Shown piece by piece: positions 1 through 9,800 of a DNA stretch of 64,000 nt. The notes beneath the pieces were generated by a model. That model searched no databases, had not been told where the DNA came from, and was given only the letters and a program-made list of their open reading frames with translations. Numbering within the stretch: position 1 is the first letter of the stretch; every line of letters begins with the position of its first letter. Source of the stretch: Pyrinomonadaceae bacterium (lineage in GTDB: Bacteria > Acidobacteriota > Blastocatellia > Pyrinomonadales > Pyrinomonadaceae); contig JACMJZ010000024.1 of the NCBI GenBank assembly GCA_014380365.1, positions 124,001 to 188,000 on the forward strand, read 5' to 3'. Position numbers and translations under genes: made by a program.

Positions 1-183
1 TGTCAAGAAAGGCAAATTGGAAAGCCTGAAGATGTTGATACTAATACTATCGCTTACAATTGCGACAGTCCATCACGCGGACGAGAGCGGTCGGACATCT
101 GAAGTTGGCCGATCTGCATCAATGCTTGGTTGTGTTACGGTCCCGCGCTGGGCCATGCTGACAAGATTTAAAAGAGGTCCCAC

Positions 184-1515
184 ATGAAAAACTTATTCCA
201 TCAATCTAGACCAACGCTGCTGGTGGTCGCGATCGCGTTTGCCGGTTTGGTTCTGCCTGGCTCTCTCCGGTCTGTTTCAGCCCAGAGCGGGCTGGATACT
301 TTTGATCGCGAAAACGCGAAGGCGATGCTAAACGCAGCCAAGGAAGACATTAAAAAGAATTATTACGACCCCACTCTGCGAGGCCTGGACATTGAAGCAC
401 ACTTCAAGGAAGCCGAGGCAAAGCTCAAGCAAGCCACGACTCGCGATCAGCTTGTTCTAATCGTGGCCCAAACTGTGCTTGCATTAGACGATTCCCACAC
501 CTCATTCGTGCCCCCTGCTCGTGCTGCTGAGGTGCGGTATGGCTGGGAGATGAAGCTGGTGGGCGACCGGACGTTCATCCATGCGGTAAAGCCGAAGAGC
601 GACGCCGAAGCGACAGGCTTAAAGGTCGGAGATGAAGTTTTGGCGGTAGACGGCTTTCGCCCCACGCGTAACAACATCTGGAAGATGTACTATCGCTACT
701 ATGCCCTCTCGCCGGCGCGCAGTATTCGCCTGGTGGTCCAGAGCCCAAGTGACACTCAATCGCGCGAACTCAACGTACCTTCAAAGATTGTCCGCACCGC
801 AAACGTCACTGACTGGGGAAAACTCTTCGTGCAATACCTGCGCGAGCGAAGAGACATTACCGAGGACCGTTTTGCTGAAGTGGGCAAAGATCTTTTTATC
901 TGGCAGATGTCAACATTTTCAACTTCCGAATCTCACATCGACGAGATGATGGGGAAAGCCAGGAACTTCAAGAACCTGATTCTCGATCTCCGCGGAAATG
1001 GCGGCGGATATGTGAAGGCCATGGAGCGGCTTGCTGGATACTTTTTCGATCGCGAGGTGAAGATTTTCGATGAAAAGTTCCGCAAAGAGACGAAAACTTC
1101 TAAAGCGAAGTTCAGGGGGGCCGATCAGTTCAAAGGGAATCTCTTCGTGCTGGTTGATAGCGAATCAGCATCCGCGTCGGAGCTGTTTGCCCGCCTGATT
1201 CAGATCGAGAAACGAGGTCAGGTTATCGGCGACCGTTCTGCCGGTGCAGTAATGGTGTCGAGATTCTTCGACCATCAGTCGGGGGTGGGTAGTGTTCTTT
1301 ACTTCGGCACAAGCGTGACGGTGGCCGACGCGGTCATGACCGACGGCAAGAGCCTTGAAAAAGTTGGCGTTATTCCCGATGTCATCATGATTCCTGATGG
1401 TGCCGACTTGGCCGCTAAACGAGACCCGGTACTGTCTCACGCGGCAAAACTCGCTGGCATAACTCTCGATCCTGAGAAGGCTGGGAAGCTCTTCCCGAAA
1501 GAGTGGCGCGAGTAA
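184..1515 (+). CDS. Secreted S41-family peptidase with PDZ domain
   Basis: 443 aa. The N-terminal ~34 residues form a signal peptide (hydrophobic core about 11-25, then VSAQS), so the enzyme should act outside the cytoplasm. Residues ~112-195 resemble a PDZ domain (GLKVGDEVLAVDG). The S41 core follows: LILDLRGNGGG at ~265-275 and SASASELFA at 328-336, where Ser330 is the expected nucleophile. The downstream motif is GDRSAGAV, so the Lys of the CtpA-type Ser/Lys dyad is absent; the protein may belong to another S41 branch or be less active. The start is preceded by AGAGG with good spacing. It is followed by an Smr gene on the same strand. Family assignment is firm; the substrate is unknown. 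Confidence 0.88.
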   Translation: MKNLFHQSRPTLLVVAIAFAGLVLPGSLRSVSAQSGLDTFDRENAKAMLNAAKEDIKKNYYDPTLRGLDIEAHFKEAEAKLKQATTRDQLVLIVAQTVLALDDSHTSFVPPARAAEVRYGWEMKLVGDRTFIHAVKPKSDAEATGLKVGDEVLAVDGFRPTRNNIWKMYYRYYALSPARSIRLVVQSPSDTQSRELNVPSKIVRTANVTDWGKLFVQYLRERRDITEDRFAEVGKDLFIWQMSTFSTSESHIDEMMGKARNFKNLILDLRGNGGGYVKAMERLAGYFFDREVKIFDEKFRKETKTSKAKFRGADQFKGNLFVLVDSESASASELFARLIQIEKRGQVIGDRSAGAVMVSRFFDHQSGVGSVLYFGTSVTVADAVMTDGKSLEKVGVIPDVIMIPDGADLAAKRDPVLSHAAKLAGITLDPEKAGKLFPKEWRE

Positions 1516-1611
1516 AAAAGCGGCCATGTCACCTGGCGCGCGCCATCATACATGCGTTCCAGTCATGATTCCGGATTCGGGCTCTCGCCGGCTTAGGGAT
1601 GAGCAAATCCA

Positions 1612-1998
1612 ATGGGATTCCGTCACCTCCTCAAAAGTATTTTCTTCACGCCAACCGTGAAACAAGGCGAGTGCGCCGCCGGTGAGGTGGAGCGTCTTGA
1701 AGATGCGCTCCTGGACCCTTTTGATCCATTCCCTGAACCGGTTCGTATTCAGATCACTGACGTTTTCGATCTCCACACCATTTCGCCGCGCGACGTGAAG
1801 TTGGTAGTTGAGGAATACCTAAACGAAGCCAAGCGCGCGGGCTTTCGCAGCGTCAGGATCATTCATGGGAAAGGAATAGGCGTGCAGCGGGAAATGGTAA
1901 GGTCGATCCTCGCGCGCACATCGTTTGTTTTAGACTGGACTGACGCGCCGCCTGAGGCTGGCGGGTTGGGCGCCACCATTGTGCGATTGAAAGTGTAA
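1612..1998 (+). CDS. Stand-alone Smr-domain protein
   Basis: 128 aa. The C-terminal two thirds is an Smr (small MutS-related) domain: the DLH motif at 53-55 and HGKG at 85-88 are the hallmark pair, ending in the usual glycine-rich GGLGATIV strand. Smr domains bind branched nucleic acids or nick DNA/RNA. There is no MutS2 part; the first ~45 residues are a short extension with an acidic, proline-rich linker. It lies about 95 bp after the S41 gene on the same strand and converges with the receiver gene. The domain is clear; whether it acts on DNA or on RNA (as in ribosome rescue) cannot be told. Confidence 0.85.
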   Translation: MGFRHLLKSIFFTPTVKQGECAAGEVERLEDALLDPFDPFPEPVRIQITDVFDLHTISPRDVKLVVEEYLNEAKRAGFRSVRIIHGKGIGVQREMVRSILARTSFVLDWTDAPPEAGGLGATIVRLKV

Positions 1999-2022
1999 AA
2001 ACTTACGACGGCGTGCTTGCGA

Positions 2023-2409
2023 CTAGCTCGTGAGCAAACCCTTCATCAGTTCATCCAACGAATCGATATCTATCGGCTTGGTCACGTAAGCATCAAAGCC
2101 AGCGTCCTTCGCGCCTTCACGAAAATCTGTTCCCTGATGGGCGGTCACCGCGACGATCGGCACCTCGTTCATCCCCTCAGTGGCCCGAATTTTTTGCGTC
2201 GCCGTCAATCCGTCCATTATTGGCAGACTCAGATCCATGAGGATGATGGCAGGACGAACCCGCTCGGCGACTGCCAATGCTTTCTCGCCGTCTTCAGCTT
2301 CAAAAACGATGTACCCCAGTTGCTCCAGCGCCAGACGCATGAAAAGTCGTGCGTCCTCGGCGTCTTCAACTAGGAGAACGATTCGATCCCTGGAATCTCT
2401 TTCAATCAT
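2023..2409 (-). CDS. Single-domain response regulator (CheY-like receiver)
   Basis: 128 aa, only a receiver domain. The acidic patch is around residues 15-16 and 18-19, the phospho-acceptor Asp59 sits in ILMDLSLPIMDG, Thr89 in VAVTAHQG and Lys111 in VTKP, so all catalytic positions are present. No output domain and no kinase gene lies nearby, so it is an orphan that probably works by protein-protein contact in a phosphorelay. It converges with the Smr gene. The start ATG opens MIERD; about 500 bp of gene-free DNA lies upstream. Confidence 0.9.
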   Translation of the reverse strand: MIERDSRDRIVLLVEDAEDARLFMRLALEQLGYIVFEAEDGEKALAVAERVRPAIILMDLSLPIMDGLTATQKIRATEGMNEVPIVAVTAHQGTDFREGAKDAGFDAYVTKPIDIDSLDELMKGLLTS

Positions 2410-2906
2410 TGCTCGTCAAATCGGCCGCCGCCTATTCACTGAGAACACACTCAGGTTCGTAGACCTTCGTTCTTTGCCTGAGGGAAACCGCACTGCCCCA
2501 CCACCTCTAATCGTGTCAATTGACTCACCGATGGTGATTGACGCAGTCGTATTGTTCCTGAGTACGTCGAATACGCTAACTGCAAATTCCGAAATAATGC
2601 AAGGAGAACAAAAACCAATAAGGAAGTGTTTTTGCGATTTTTCATGTGTAAGAAATGAGTTAATTATCGGAGCACGTCGCTTCGATACCGGAATACAGGT
2701 CTGTGAGCGCTGCAATATATTGCTCTGGAATCCTGATTGTCAAAGCACCGAATTGCTTTCGTCTAAACTACTGACGAACGAGAGGTCTTGTACAACATAA
2801 ATAGTCACTTTTGCGGCCAGGTCTTTTTGAGATCGGATTGAACCTAAACGTTGCTTTCAGCGTTAAGGCATAGGAACACAAACTTCTTGAAAGGCCGGCA
2901 AATCAC
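2410..2906. other. Gene-free region between divergent receiver and DUF4097 genes
   Basis: About 500 bp, locally AT-richer (especially ~2560-2690) than the surroundings. Open frames of ~60-100 codons cross it on the minus strand but show no domain, signal peptide or ribosome site. It must hold the promoters of both divergent genes. An imperfect palindrome (AACGTTGCTTTCAGCGTT, around 2848-2865) lies ahead of the DUF4097 gene; no promoter can be assigned with confidence. Confidence 0.4.
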
Positions 2907-3758
2907 ATGAAGAGAATAATCCTGGTCGTACTTCTGGTCGGAATAGCAGGTATCGCGGGCATCGTCCGTTCGAATTCAAATCCAATGCGCCGCCTCAGCA
3001 GTTTGCCAAGTGTACTTCACGGCCATAAGCAGTCATCAGGCGAGGCGCGCGAAGAAATTCGCAAGAGCTACGAACTCGCGGCGGGCGCGAAAGTGGAGGT
3101 TTCCGGGATAAACGGCTGGGTAAAGGTTGAAACTGCCGACGTCAAGACAGCCGACGTTTTCATTGAACGCCTTGGCTCGGCCCAGGAAGTCCTGAATCGC
3201 CGCAAGATCACAATCGACGCCTCCCCCAATAGTCTCAGGATCCATGGCGAAAAGGGCGATGGGAATTTCCTGGGCCGCCTGTTTGGCTCATCGCCGACAG
3301 AACGTGTGACGCTACGACTGCCACGGCAGATTTCGCTTGTCGCTCAAGGAGTGAATGGCTCAGTAGTCGTGGGCGAGATCGACGGATCGGTCAAGGTCCA
3401 CGGAATTAACGGGAAAGTGGAAATCGCTCAAGCCGCAGGCTCGGCTGAATTTAACGGGATCAACGGCAACATTTCGGTGGGACTCAAACAGCTCGACACC
3501 GGACGGACCACCATCAACGGCATCAACGGAAATATCGAGCTCAAGCTTGACGCAAGCGTGAACGCCGATCTGGATGCGCACGGAATGAACGGTAACGTAA
3601 CTTCGGATTTACCCAACGTCGTCGTTCATAAAACGGAACGCGGACGATACACCGCGCAGATAGGCACCGGAGGAAACTCAATTTCCGCCAGCGGGATCAA
3701 TGGAAACATTCGCCTGACGCGGCTAAAGTCCGCTACATCGGGCGTTGAAGCAGGCTAA
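2907..3758 (+). CDS. Exported DUF4097-like beta-repeat protein
   Basis: 283 aa with an N-terminal hydrophobic export segment (~3-20). The body carries seven copies of a GxNG motif (SGINGWVKV, QGVNGSVVV, HGINGKVEI, NGINGNISV, NGINGNIEL, HGMNGNVTS, SGINGNIRL), most of them 20-30 residues apart, with alternating hydrophobic strands between. This is the repetitive right-handed beta pattern of DUF4097/putative adhesin proteins. No enzyme motif is visible. It is isolated: a 130-bp palindromic element follows the stop codon. Role inferred: surface or periplasmic structural protein, possibly linked to envelope-stress control as DUF4097 proteins often are. Confidence 0.72.
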   Translation: MKRIILVVLLVGIAGIAGIVRSNSNPMRRLSSLPSVLHGHKQSSGEAREEIRKSYELAAGAKVEVSGINGWVKVETADVKTADVFIERLGSAQEVLNRRKITIDASPNSLRIHGEKGDGNFLGRLFGSSPTERVTLRLPRQISLVAQGVNGSVVVGEIDGSVKVHGINGKVEIAQAAGSAEFNGINGNISVGLKQLDTGRTTINGINGNIELKLDASVNADLDAHGMNGNVTSDLPNVVVHKTERGRYTAQIGTGGNSISASGINGNIRLTRLKSATSGVEAG

Positions 3759-3779
3759 ATTAATAAGTTAGCAAACTTT

Positions 3780-3909
3780 GCGGGGGCAAGCCCGCCTTCC
3801 TAACCTGAGAGCTTAATCTCGTCGCACCACTGATCTGGAATTGAAAGCCTTTCAATCATCAGGACTCAACTTGAGTATCTCATGGTTAGGAAGGCGGGCT
3901 TGCCCTCGC
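3780..3909. repeat. 130-bp palindromic element, family A (copy 1)
   Basis: Terminal arms 3780-3805 and 3884-3909 are 26-nt inverted repeats with one mismatch, core GGGCAAGCCCGCCTTCC. The interior shares ACCTGAGAG and GAAAGCC-TTCAA with the copy at 15968-16098. It lies between convergent genes and could also stop transcription. Confidence 0.85.
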
Positions 3910-3926
3910 TAAAAGCCAAACACCAG

Positions 3927-4586
3927 CTACTTGATTTCTGAAAACTTGATGTTCAGGATCGGATACTCTTTCCAATCCTTGTAATCGTAGTGCCACCATT
4001 CGGGTTCGTAGACCGCAAAGCCTTCAGCCTCCATTGCGGTCCTTAGCAACTCGCGAAATCGTTTTGCCTCTGGCGTCGCGCATTCATAGTTGATGTGCGA
4101 GCGTTCCGTCATCTCGTCGTAATCGCCCGGCATCTTCACCAGTTCGCCCGTCTTCAAATCAAAAAGCGAAAGATCAACAGCGCAGCCGCGATTGTGACGT
4201 GAACCTCTAGCCGGGTCCGCGACGAAGATCTTCCTATCGGCTGGAGTCGCATCCCAGAAAACCTTCGTCACGGACCACGGGCGATAGCCGTCAAAAACCA
4301 CAAGGCCATACCCCTGCTTCCGCAGTGACTGATTAACTCGAACCAGCGCTTCAGCGGCCGGGCGCTGCAAAAACGCGCGACGCTGTTTGTAAACAGCCTT
4401 GCCGAGGAAATTGTTTTTGGTCGCGTAGCGAATGTCGAGTTTGATGGTTGGATCAAGCTTGACCAGCTCAACCAGTTCCGGCGCTCGAAAAGGACCTGTC
4501 TCAACCGGCGGCCCCTGCGCAAAGGCGGCGGTGCAAACCACCAGGAGACAAGCTAGTTGAGCGATCTTCCCAAACCGAACCATCAT
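3927..4586 (-). CDS. D-alanyl-D-alanine dipeptidase (peptidase M15D, VanX-like)
   Basis: 219 aa with a signal peptide (~1-23, ending AFAQ), so it acts in the periplasm. M15D zinc site: His131 and Asp138 in SRHNRGCAVD, His199 in EWWHY, with Glu196 as the expected catalytic base; DGYRPWS at 99-105 is also typical. The reaction is hydrolysis of D-Ala-D-Ala (or muropeptide-derived dipeptides). No van ligase or regulator genes lie nearby, so recycling or nutrient use is more likely than glycopeptide resistance. It follows the VWFA gene on the same strand with a ~58 bp gap. Confidence 0.9.
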   Translation of the reverse strand: MMVRFGKIAQLACLLVVCTAAFAQGPPVETGPFRAPELVELVKLDPTIKLDIRYATKNNFLGKAVYKQRRAFLQRPAAEALVRVNQSLRKQGYGLVVFDGYRPWSVTKVFWDATPADRKIFVADPARGSRHNRGCAVDLSLFDLKTGELVKMPGDYDEMTERSHINYECATPEAKRFRELLRTAMEAEGFAVYEPEWWHYDYKDWKEYPILNIKFSEIK

Positions 4587-4644
4587 CCCAACCTCGCAGA
4601 TTATCGCTGCACCCTAGTGCCTTCGTGGCCATTACAGTCGGCGA

Positions 4645-6783
4645 CTATTTAACGATCTCGAAATCGAGCCACTGATCCGAAACTTGCTTTCCAACCGCCG
4701 CTAACTTGTCAGTGACAATAACCTGGATGAAATATTCCCCAGCTGTCAGTCCCGTGCCCAGTCTCAAGTTTCCCTGCGCAACGATGCCACCGCTGCTCGA
4801 CTCCTGAGAAACATCCACGGAGCTGACCCTGCCCGTGAAAACTTCTGTATCCCCGCAGAATAAGCGTATCTGAGTCAACAAACTTGGCGGATCAGTCCTG
4901 CTGTTTCGCCGCGCGCCATAGATCAAGTAGGAGTATGTCAACAGATCACCAGCGTCGAATCGGCGTACTGCGAGTCCCCTGCGCGCCCCGTCACCGCCTG
5001 GTCCCTCGACGGAAGTCCGCTGCATTTCAGGTGCGTGTTGCAACCCAACCTCCGGCTCGATACGTTGCACCGCAAACCCGGACACAGTCAGGCGCGTCTT
5101 CTTAGCATCGGGAACCTCGACGAATTGGGAGTCGGAACCAAGCCGACCGGAAGTGCCGTCGCGCAGAGCTAGTCGGAGCTGGTATCCGCCAGGCGACTGA
5201 ATGGGGACCGTCATCGAATACACTACTCCGTCCCGCAGGAGGTGTTCATAAGCCGCGGACGGGACGCGCAGAGTTTGGGTACGCGCTACCTGCCTGACAG
5301 GCTTTCCATTATCGTCAAACGCGACCGCAACGATATCCAACGACCCGTTGTAAATATCATCGGCAGATTTAACGAACGCCAGGTCACGCGCGTCGACATG
5401 CAACAGAATCTTGACCTGCGATCCTCCAGTAAACAGACCGGTCATTTTCAGACGCACGCCCTCCGTCACAAACGGTGAAACGAGCGCCTCGCGCAACAAG
5501 TCGTCTTTCCCTTTAGGAGGGCCGTCCACTTCGCGCGTCAACTTTGTTCGGTGAAAAGCGTTGCGAGTCCGCACTTCAAGTCCCGGGCGATTCACTCGCA
5601 ACCGCACCTTAAACGTCCGTGCTCGTGCTGTCTCGTCGTCTAGATCATCGGGACGGTAGGCTAGCAGGTAATAACCTAGTTCGCCGTCGACGACTCTGCG
5701 AAGCGCATCAGTCAAATCATTATTACTGTGAACGAAGATACCCCCAGTTTGCGCGGCGAGATAATTTAAGCCGTCCGACTGGACATTAAACTTCAACCGG
5801 CGTTCGCGCGTTCGTGTGTTTATTTGATTTGCAGCCAGGTTATGTTGGCCATCATCGGCAGTAGGCCCGGGTTTCTGCATGCCGCGCGCATCAATCGTCG
5901 AAATGACAATTGAATGTTGATTTGCCTGCTCAATCAGTTTATCCAAAGCGCGCGTGACGCCGGCGGCCAGCGCTTCCCGGCTGGTAACCGGCAGGTTATC
6001 GGAAACTAGCACCAGCGATTTTCGCCCCGGAAAGCTCGACAAACCCTGAATGACAAAACCCAGTGCTCCGAGCGAGCCGCCAAAAAATTCTTTGCCGGAA
6101 AGATCAGCCGGCCGATTCGCGCTATAACCCTTTAACTCGATCCCGTCTTCGTTGTTATCAAGTGGGTTCCATGATTCGGTCGCTGACATTCTGCCGCGCC
6201 CCATCTGATACCAGGTGAGCCCCTTGATTGTGGCGAGAACCTGGGCGCGGTTGGAAGTAAACTGTTGCATCGCGCCTGGTCCGCCACTGGCGCGGATGAC
6301 AGCAATGAGATCCGTAGACTGCGTACGTTCCTGAACAAACCGCTCGAGCGCACTCCTGAGCCTGGCGGTGCTCTCAGCGGACAAGCCGACGTCGTCCACT
6401 ACTATCGCGATGGCTCGCCGCACAGTTTCTCGTCGGATCGCATGAAGCGTTCGCGGAGGTCCGCTCCGGTTGGCGGTGGTTTCACCTTTGCGTGCTATGG
6501 AGTTAGGCTCGCGGCCAGTGTCTTCCGGGCGAAGTGAGATGTATGAAAACTCAGTGATCGCCCGAAGCTGTGCGTTTTCGACGAGCTCAAAATCCGCCGC
6601 TGTGAGATTCGTCACCGGCCGGCCCTCTTTGTCCGTGACGACTGCATCCACCTGGACAAGATTGGTGGTGACTTTTATTACATCGTCGCCCTTTTCAGGT
6701 TGACGTTTATCCGGCGGCGTTTGCCCATTGGCGTGCGCGTCTGCCATCACCAGCAGCAGCAAAAGCGAGGCACAGTATTTCAT
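4645..6783 (-). CDS. Secreted VWFA-related Acidobacterial domain protein
   Basis: 712 aa from the ATG at 6783, chosen because GGAG lies 6 nt upstream and a signal peptide follows at once (MKYCASLLLLLVMADAHA). A GTG 39 nt further up (6822) is an alternative. The N-terminal domain has VTTNLVQVDAVVTDKEG and DFELVEN, the strand pattern before the VWA fold in this family; the VWA-like domain starts at AIAIVVDDVGLS, with an atypical metal site. A large C-terminal beta-rich part (~420-712) has no recognised enzyme motif. Function unknown; likely extracytoplasmic protein binding. Such genes are numerous in Acidobacteriota. Confidence 0.82.
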   Translation of the reverse strand: MKYCASLLLLLVMADAHANGQTPPDKRQPEKGDDVIKVTTNLVQVDAVVTDKEGRPVTNLTAADFELVENAQLRAITEFSYISLRPEDTGREPNSIARKGETTANRSGPPRTLHAIRRETVRRAIAIVVDDVGLSAESTARLRSALERFVQERTQSTDLIAVIRASGGPGAMQQFTSNRAQVLATIKGLTWYQMGRGRMSATESWNPLDNNEDGIELKGYSANRPADLSGKEFFGGSLGALGFVIQGLSSFPGRKSLVLVSDNLPVTSREALAAGVTRALDKLIEQANQHSIVISTIDARGMQKPGPTADDGQHNLAANQINTRTRERRLKFNVQSDGLNYLAAQTGGIFVHSNNDLTDALRRVVDGELGYYLLAYRPDDLDDETARARTFKVRLRVNRPGLEVRTRNAFHRTKLTREVDGPPKGKDDLLREALVSPFVTEGVRLKMTGLFTGGSQVKILLHVDARDLAFVKSADDIYNGSLDIVAVAFDDNGKPVRQVARTQTLRVPSAAYEHLLRDGVVYSMTVPIQSPGGYQLRLALRDGTSGRLGSDSQFVEVPDAKKTRLTVSGFAVQRIEPEVGLQHAPEMQRTSVEGPGGDGARRGLAVRRFDAGDLLTYSYLIYGARRNSRTDPPSLLTQIRLFCGDTEVFTGRVSSVDVSQESSSGGIVAQGNLRLGTGLTAGEYFIQVIVTDKLAAVGKQVSDQWLDFEIVK

Positions 6784-6890
6784 CAACTTCTCCATGACGA
6801 GTAGCCTCGACGACAGAGTCACCGCTTAACCGTTGCCATCCAGGTCTGCGTCCTTAGTGCCTTCTGGGGATTCATCCGTTGCCGCCGCCA

Positions 6891-9800
6891 TTAAAAATCA
6901 ATGGCATTGCGCGTGGTCAGCGTCGGGACATTCCAGCCTCGCAACTCTTCATTCCACAGCGGAATCGTGTCTTTGATGAATCGATTTGCTTCGCCCATGC
7001 GCTCGCGAAACTCCGGCTGTATCTCCTGGAAGTATTGACGCTGGTAAGAGGTGGGTGCCGCATTTGTGCCGTCCACTGAAAAGAACAGGTCTCCAATTCG
7101 GTTAGTCACCTGTGATTTCCCAGGGAAGCCTAACCCTTCCGAGCGTCGAACCAACCGGTCCTCCAGGGCCACGATCTGCTTCTTGTAATCCTCAAGGGCC
7201 TTCATGAGTTCCTTGTCCGGCTCCTTGTTGAGGTTCTTGACCGTGGTCTCCGTATGCTTGAGTTGTTCCTCGATGCTGTCGAGAAAACGCAGCGCGGTGT
7301 TGGTGGCAGACTGCATGTCGCGAAGTTTCATTTGCAGATCAAGTTGCGCCTGCAAGTCAGCCAGGGCAACGTTGATCGTCGGATCCAACCTTACGTCAAC
7401 CGCCTGGTCGAAGGTCTTATCGCCTACCGTCAGCCTGACGGTGTAGCTTCCGGGGAGCACCTGTGGACCACGGGGCGGGCCGCCGAAAGCCGTCTCCTCC
7501 GCTGACGGCGGCCGCCGCACTTCCGCTCCACCGTAGCGAAGATTCCAGGTCACCCGATTCAGCCCCTTCTCCCGCGACGGCCTATTCAGCTCCTGCACCA
7601 ACTTGCCACTCTCGTCGCGGATCTCAATCTTGAAGGTGGCCTTGTCATCGAGTTTGTCTTTCAAGTAGTAGGTTATTAACGCTCCGTAAGACGGATTTGG
7701 CCCGGTGAAAACCTTGTCTCCAATTCCGTAGCGAGTGAAGAATGAAGCGTAGCGCAGGCCTGGGCGAATCGGAAAGAGATGCGCGTTGCTATTCACGATT
7801 GCTGAAGTCATCCGCTGAATTGGGGTCACGTCGTCGAGTATCCAAACGCTACGACCGTGTGTGGCGACGATCAGATCGTTCTCGCGCGGATGTACGACAA
7901 TGTCGTGCACTGCAACGTTCGGCATGTTCTTCAGGTTGAGTGGAATCCACTCCTTGCCGCCGGTGTATGAAGCAAAGAGTCCAATTTCGGTTCCTGCGTA
8001 AAGCAGAGCAGGATTTTTGGGATCCTCACGGACCACCTGGACGTAAGCCTTTGCCGGAAGATTGCCCGCGATAGCCGACCAGCTCTTGCCACCGTCTGTG
8101 GTCTTGAAGATATAGGGCCGAAAGTCATCGAACATGTGGCGTTCAAAAGCAACGTAAGCCGTCTGAGGACTCACGCGCGAGGGCTCGACATGTGATACCG
8201 GCGAGTTTGCAGGTACGCCTTTAATGCTGGCGATAATATTGCTCCAGTTTTTTCCTCCGTCTGATGTCAACTGAAGATTTCCGTCGTCAGTACCTACCCA
8301 GAGCAGGCCCTTTTGTAGCGGCGACTCAGCGAGACTGATGATCGTCGTATGATATTCAGCGCTCGTATTTTCAACAGCGATGGGTCCGCCCGCATCCTTC
8401 TGTTTTTCCGGATTGTTGGTGGTGAGATCAGCGCTGATCTGTTCCCAACTCTTGCCGAAGTCAGTCGACTTGAAAACTACATTGCCGCCGAAGTAGACAG
8501 TATTCTTGTCGTGGGGCGAAAGCACGATAGGCGAGTTCCAGTTGAAACGATACTTCTCGCCTATGGCTGGGCCGTCGCCGCTTCCGCGCCCCCAGGGATT
8601 TACTTCCTGTTGTTCACGAGTGCTGAAGTCGGTGCGCAGAATGTTTCCGCCCTGAGACTCCGAGATGTAGAGTTCTGCGTCGTCGGCGTGGTTGATGACG
8701 TAAAAGCCGTCGCCAAAACTCACCATGCGCCAGTCGTCGTTCATGATCCCGGCCGGCTCGCGCGTACGGCTCGGGCCGGTCCAGGCGCCATTGTCCTGCA
8801 ATCCGCCCATCACGTAATAAAACGGCAAACGATTGTCGGCATGAATTTGGTAAAACTGTCCGAGCGGAATATTGTTTACGTATTCCCACGTTTCGCCGCC
8901 GTCGTAGGTGACGGCGATGCCGCCATCCTGTCCCTGCCACATTCGTTTCGGATTCTTCGGATCCATCCAAAGCGCGTGATAGTCAATATGCGTCTTGCCG
9001 GTGATTGAGCGAAACGTCTTGCCGCCGTCGATTGAAATGAATAGAGACGACGCTACTGCGAACACGCGATTTTCATCGTTGGGATCGACGCGCACTGTTG
9101 TGTAGTAGAAGCCGCGAGAGACGATGTTGGTCTGTTTTGAGACTTGTTTGAAGGTTTCGCCACGATCGTCGGAGCGATAGAGTGTTCCCTCTTTCGACTC
9201 GACGATGGCATAAACCACCTGAGGATTACTCGGCGCCGCGCGCACGCCGATTCTTCCAAGCAACTTCGGCAACCCGTTGCTTAGTTTGTTCCAGCTGCGA
9301 CCGCCGTCGATAGACTTGTACAACCCGCCTTTCTCGCTGCCGCTGCGATGCGTCCAGGGCTTGCGCTCAAAACTCCACATGCCCGCGTACAGAATGTTCG
9401 GATTTGTGAGATCAATATCCAGGTCGGAGACGCCATGTTCTCTGTCGATGTAAAGAGTCTTCGTCCAGGTCTTTCCGCCATCCGTGGTCATGAAGACGCC
9501 GCGCTCTTCGTTCGGACCAAAAGCGTGGCCCAACGCGCCGACATAAACGATATCCGGGTTCTGAGGGTGAATCGCAATCGCCGAGATGCGCTCAGTATTC
9601 CTGAGTCCCATGTGCTGCCAGTTCTTGCCGCCGTCGGTGGATTTATAAACGCCGTCGCCAAACGAAACGCTGTTGCGCACGTTTGACTCGCCCGTCCCAA
9701 CCCAAACCACTTCCGGATTGCTGGGCGCGAGGGCAATGTCGCCGATCGAGAGGGTGCCCTGACGTTCGAATATTGGTTTCCAGGTAACCCCGCCATTTAT

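Noticed and set aside
2-187. Open + frame with a hydrophobic segment, overlapping the S41 start (ATGA)
   Set aside because: About 50 codons from the ATG at 32 with no ribosome site; no homology can be recognised and the frame reaches the window edge, so it cannot be told from chance.
2416-2715. 99-codon minus-strand frame in the region upstream of the receiver gene
   Set aside because: No ribosome site, domain or signal peptide; codon use looks random and it lies in AT-richer DNA.
8349-9008. 219-codon + strand frame opposite the Asp-box propeller
   Set aside because: It is the complement of a gene with nine clear Asp boxes and shows no domain of its own.
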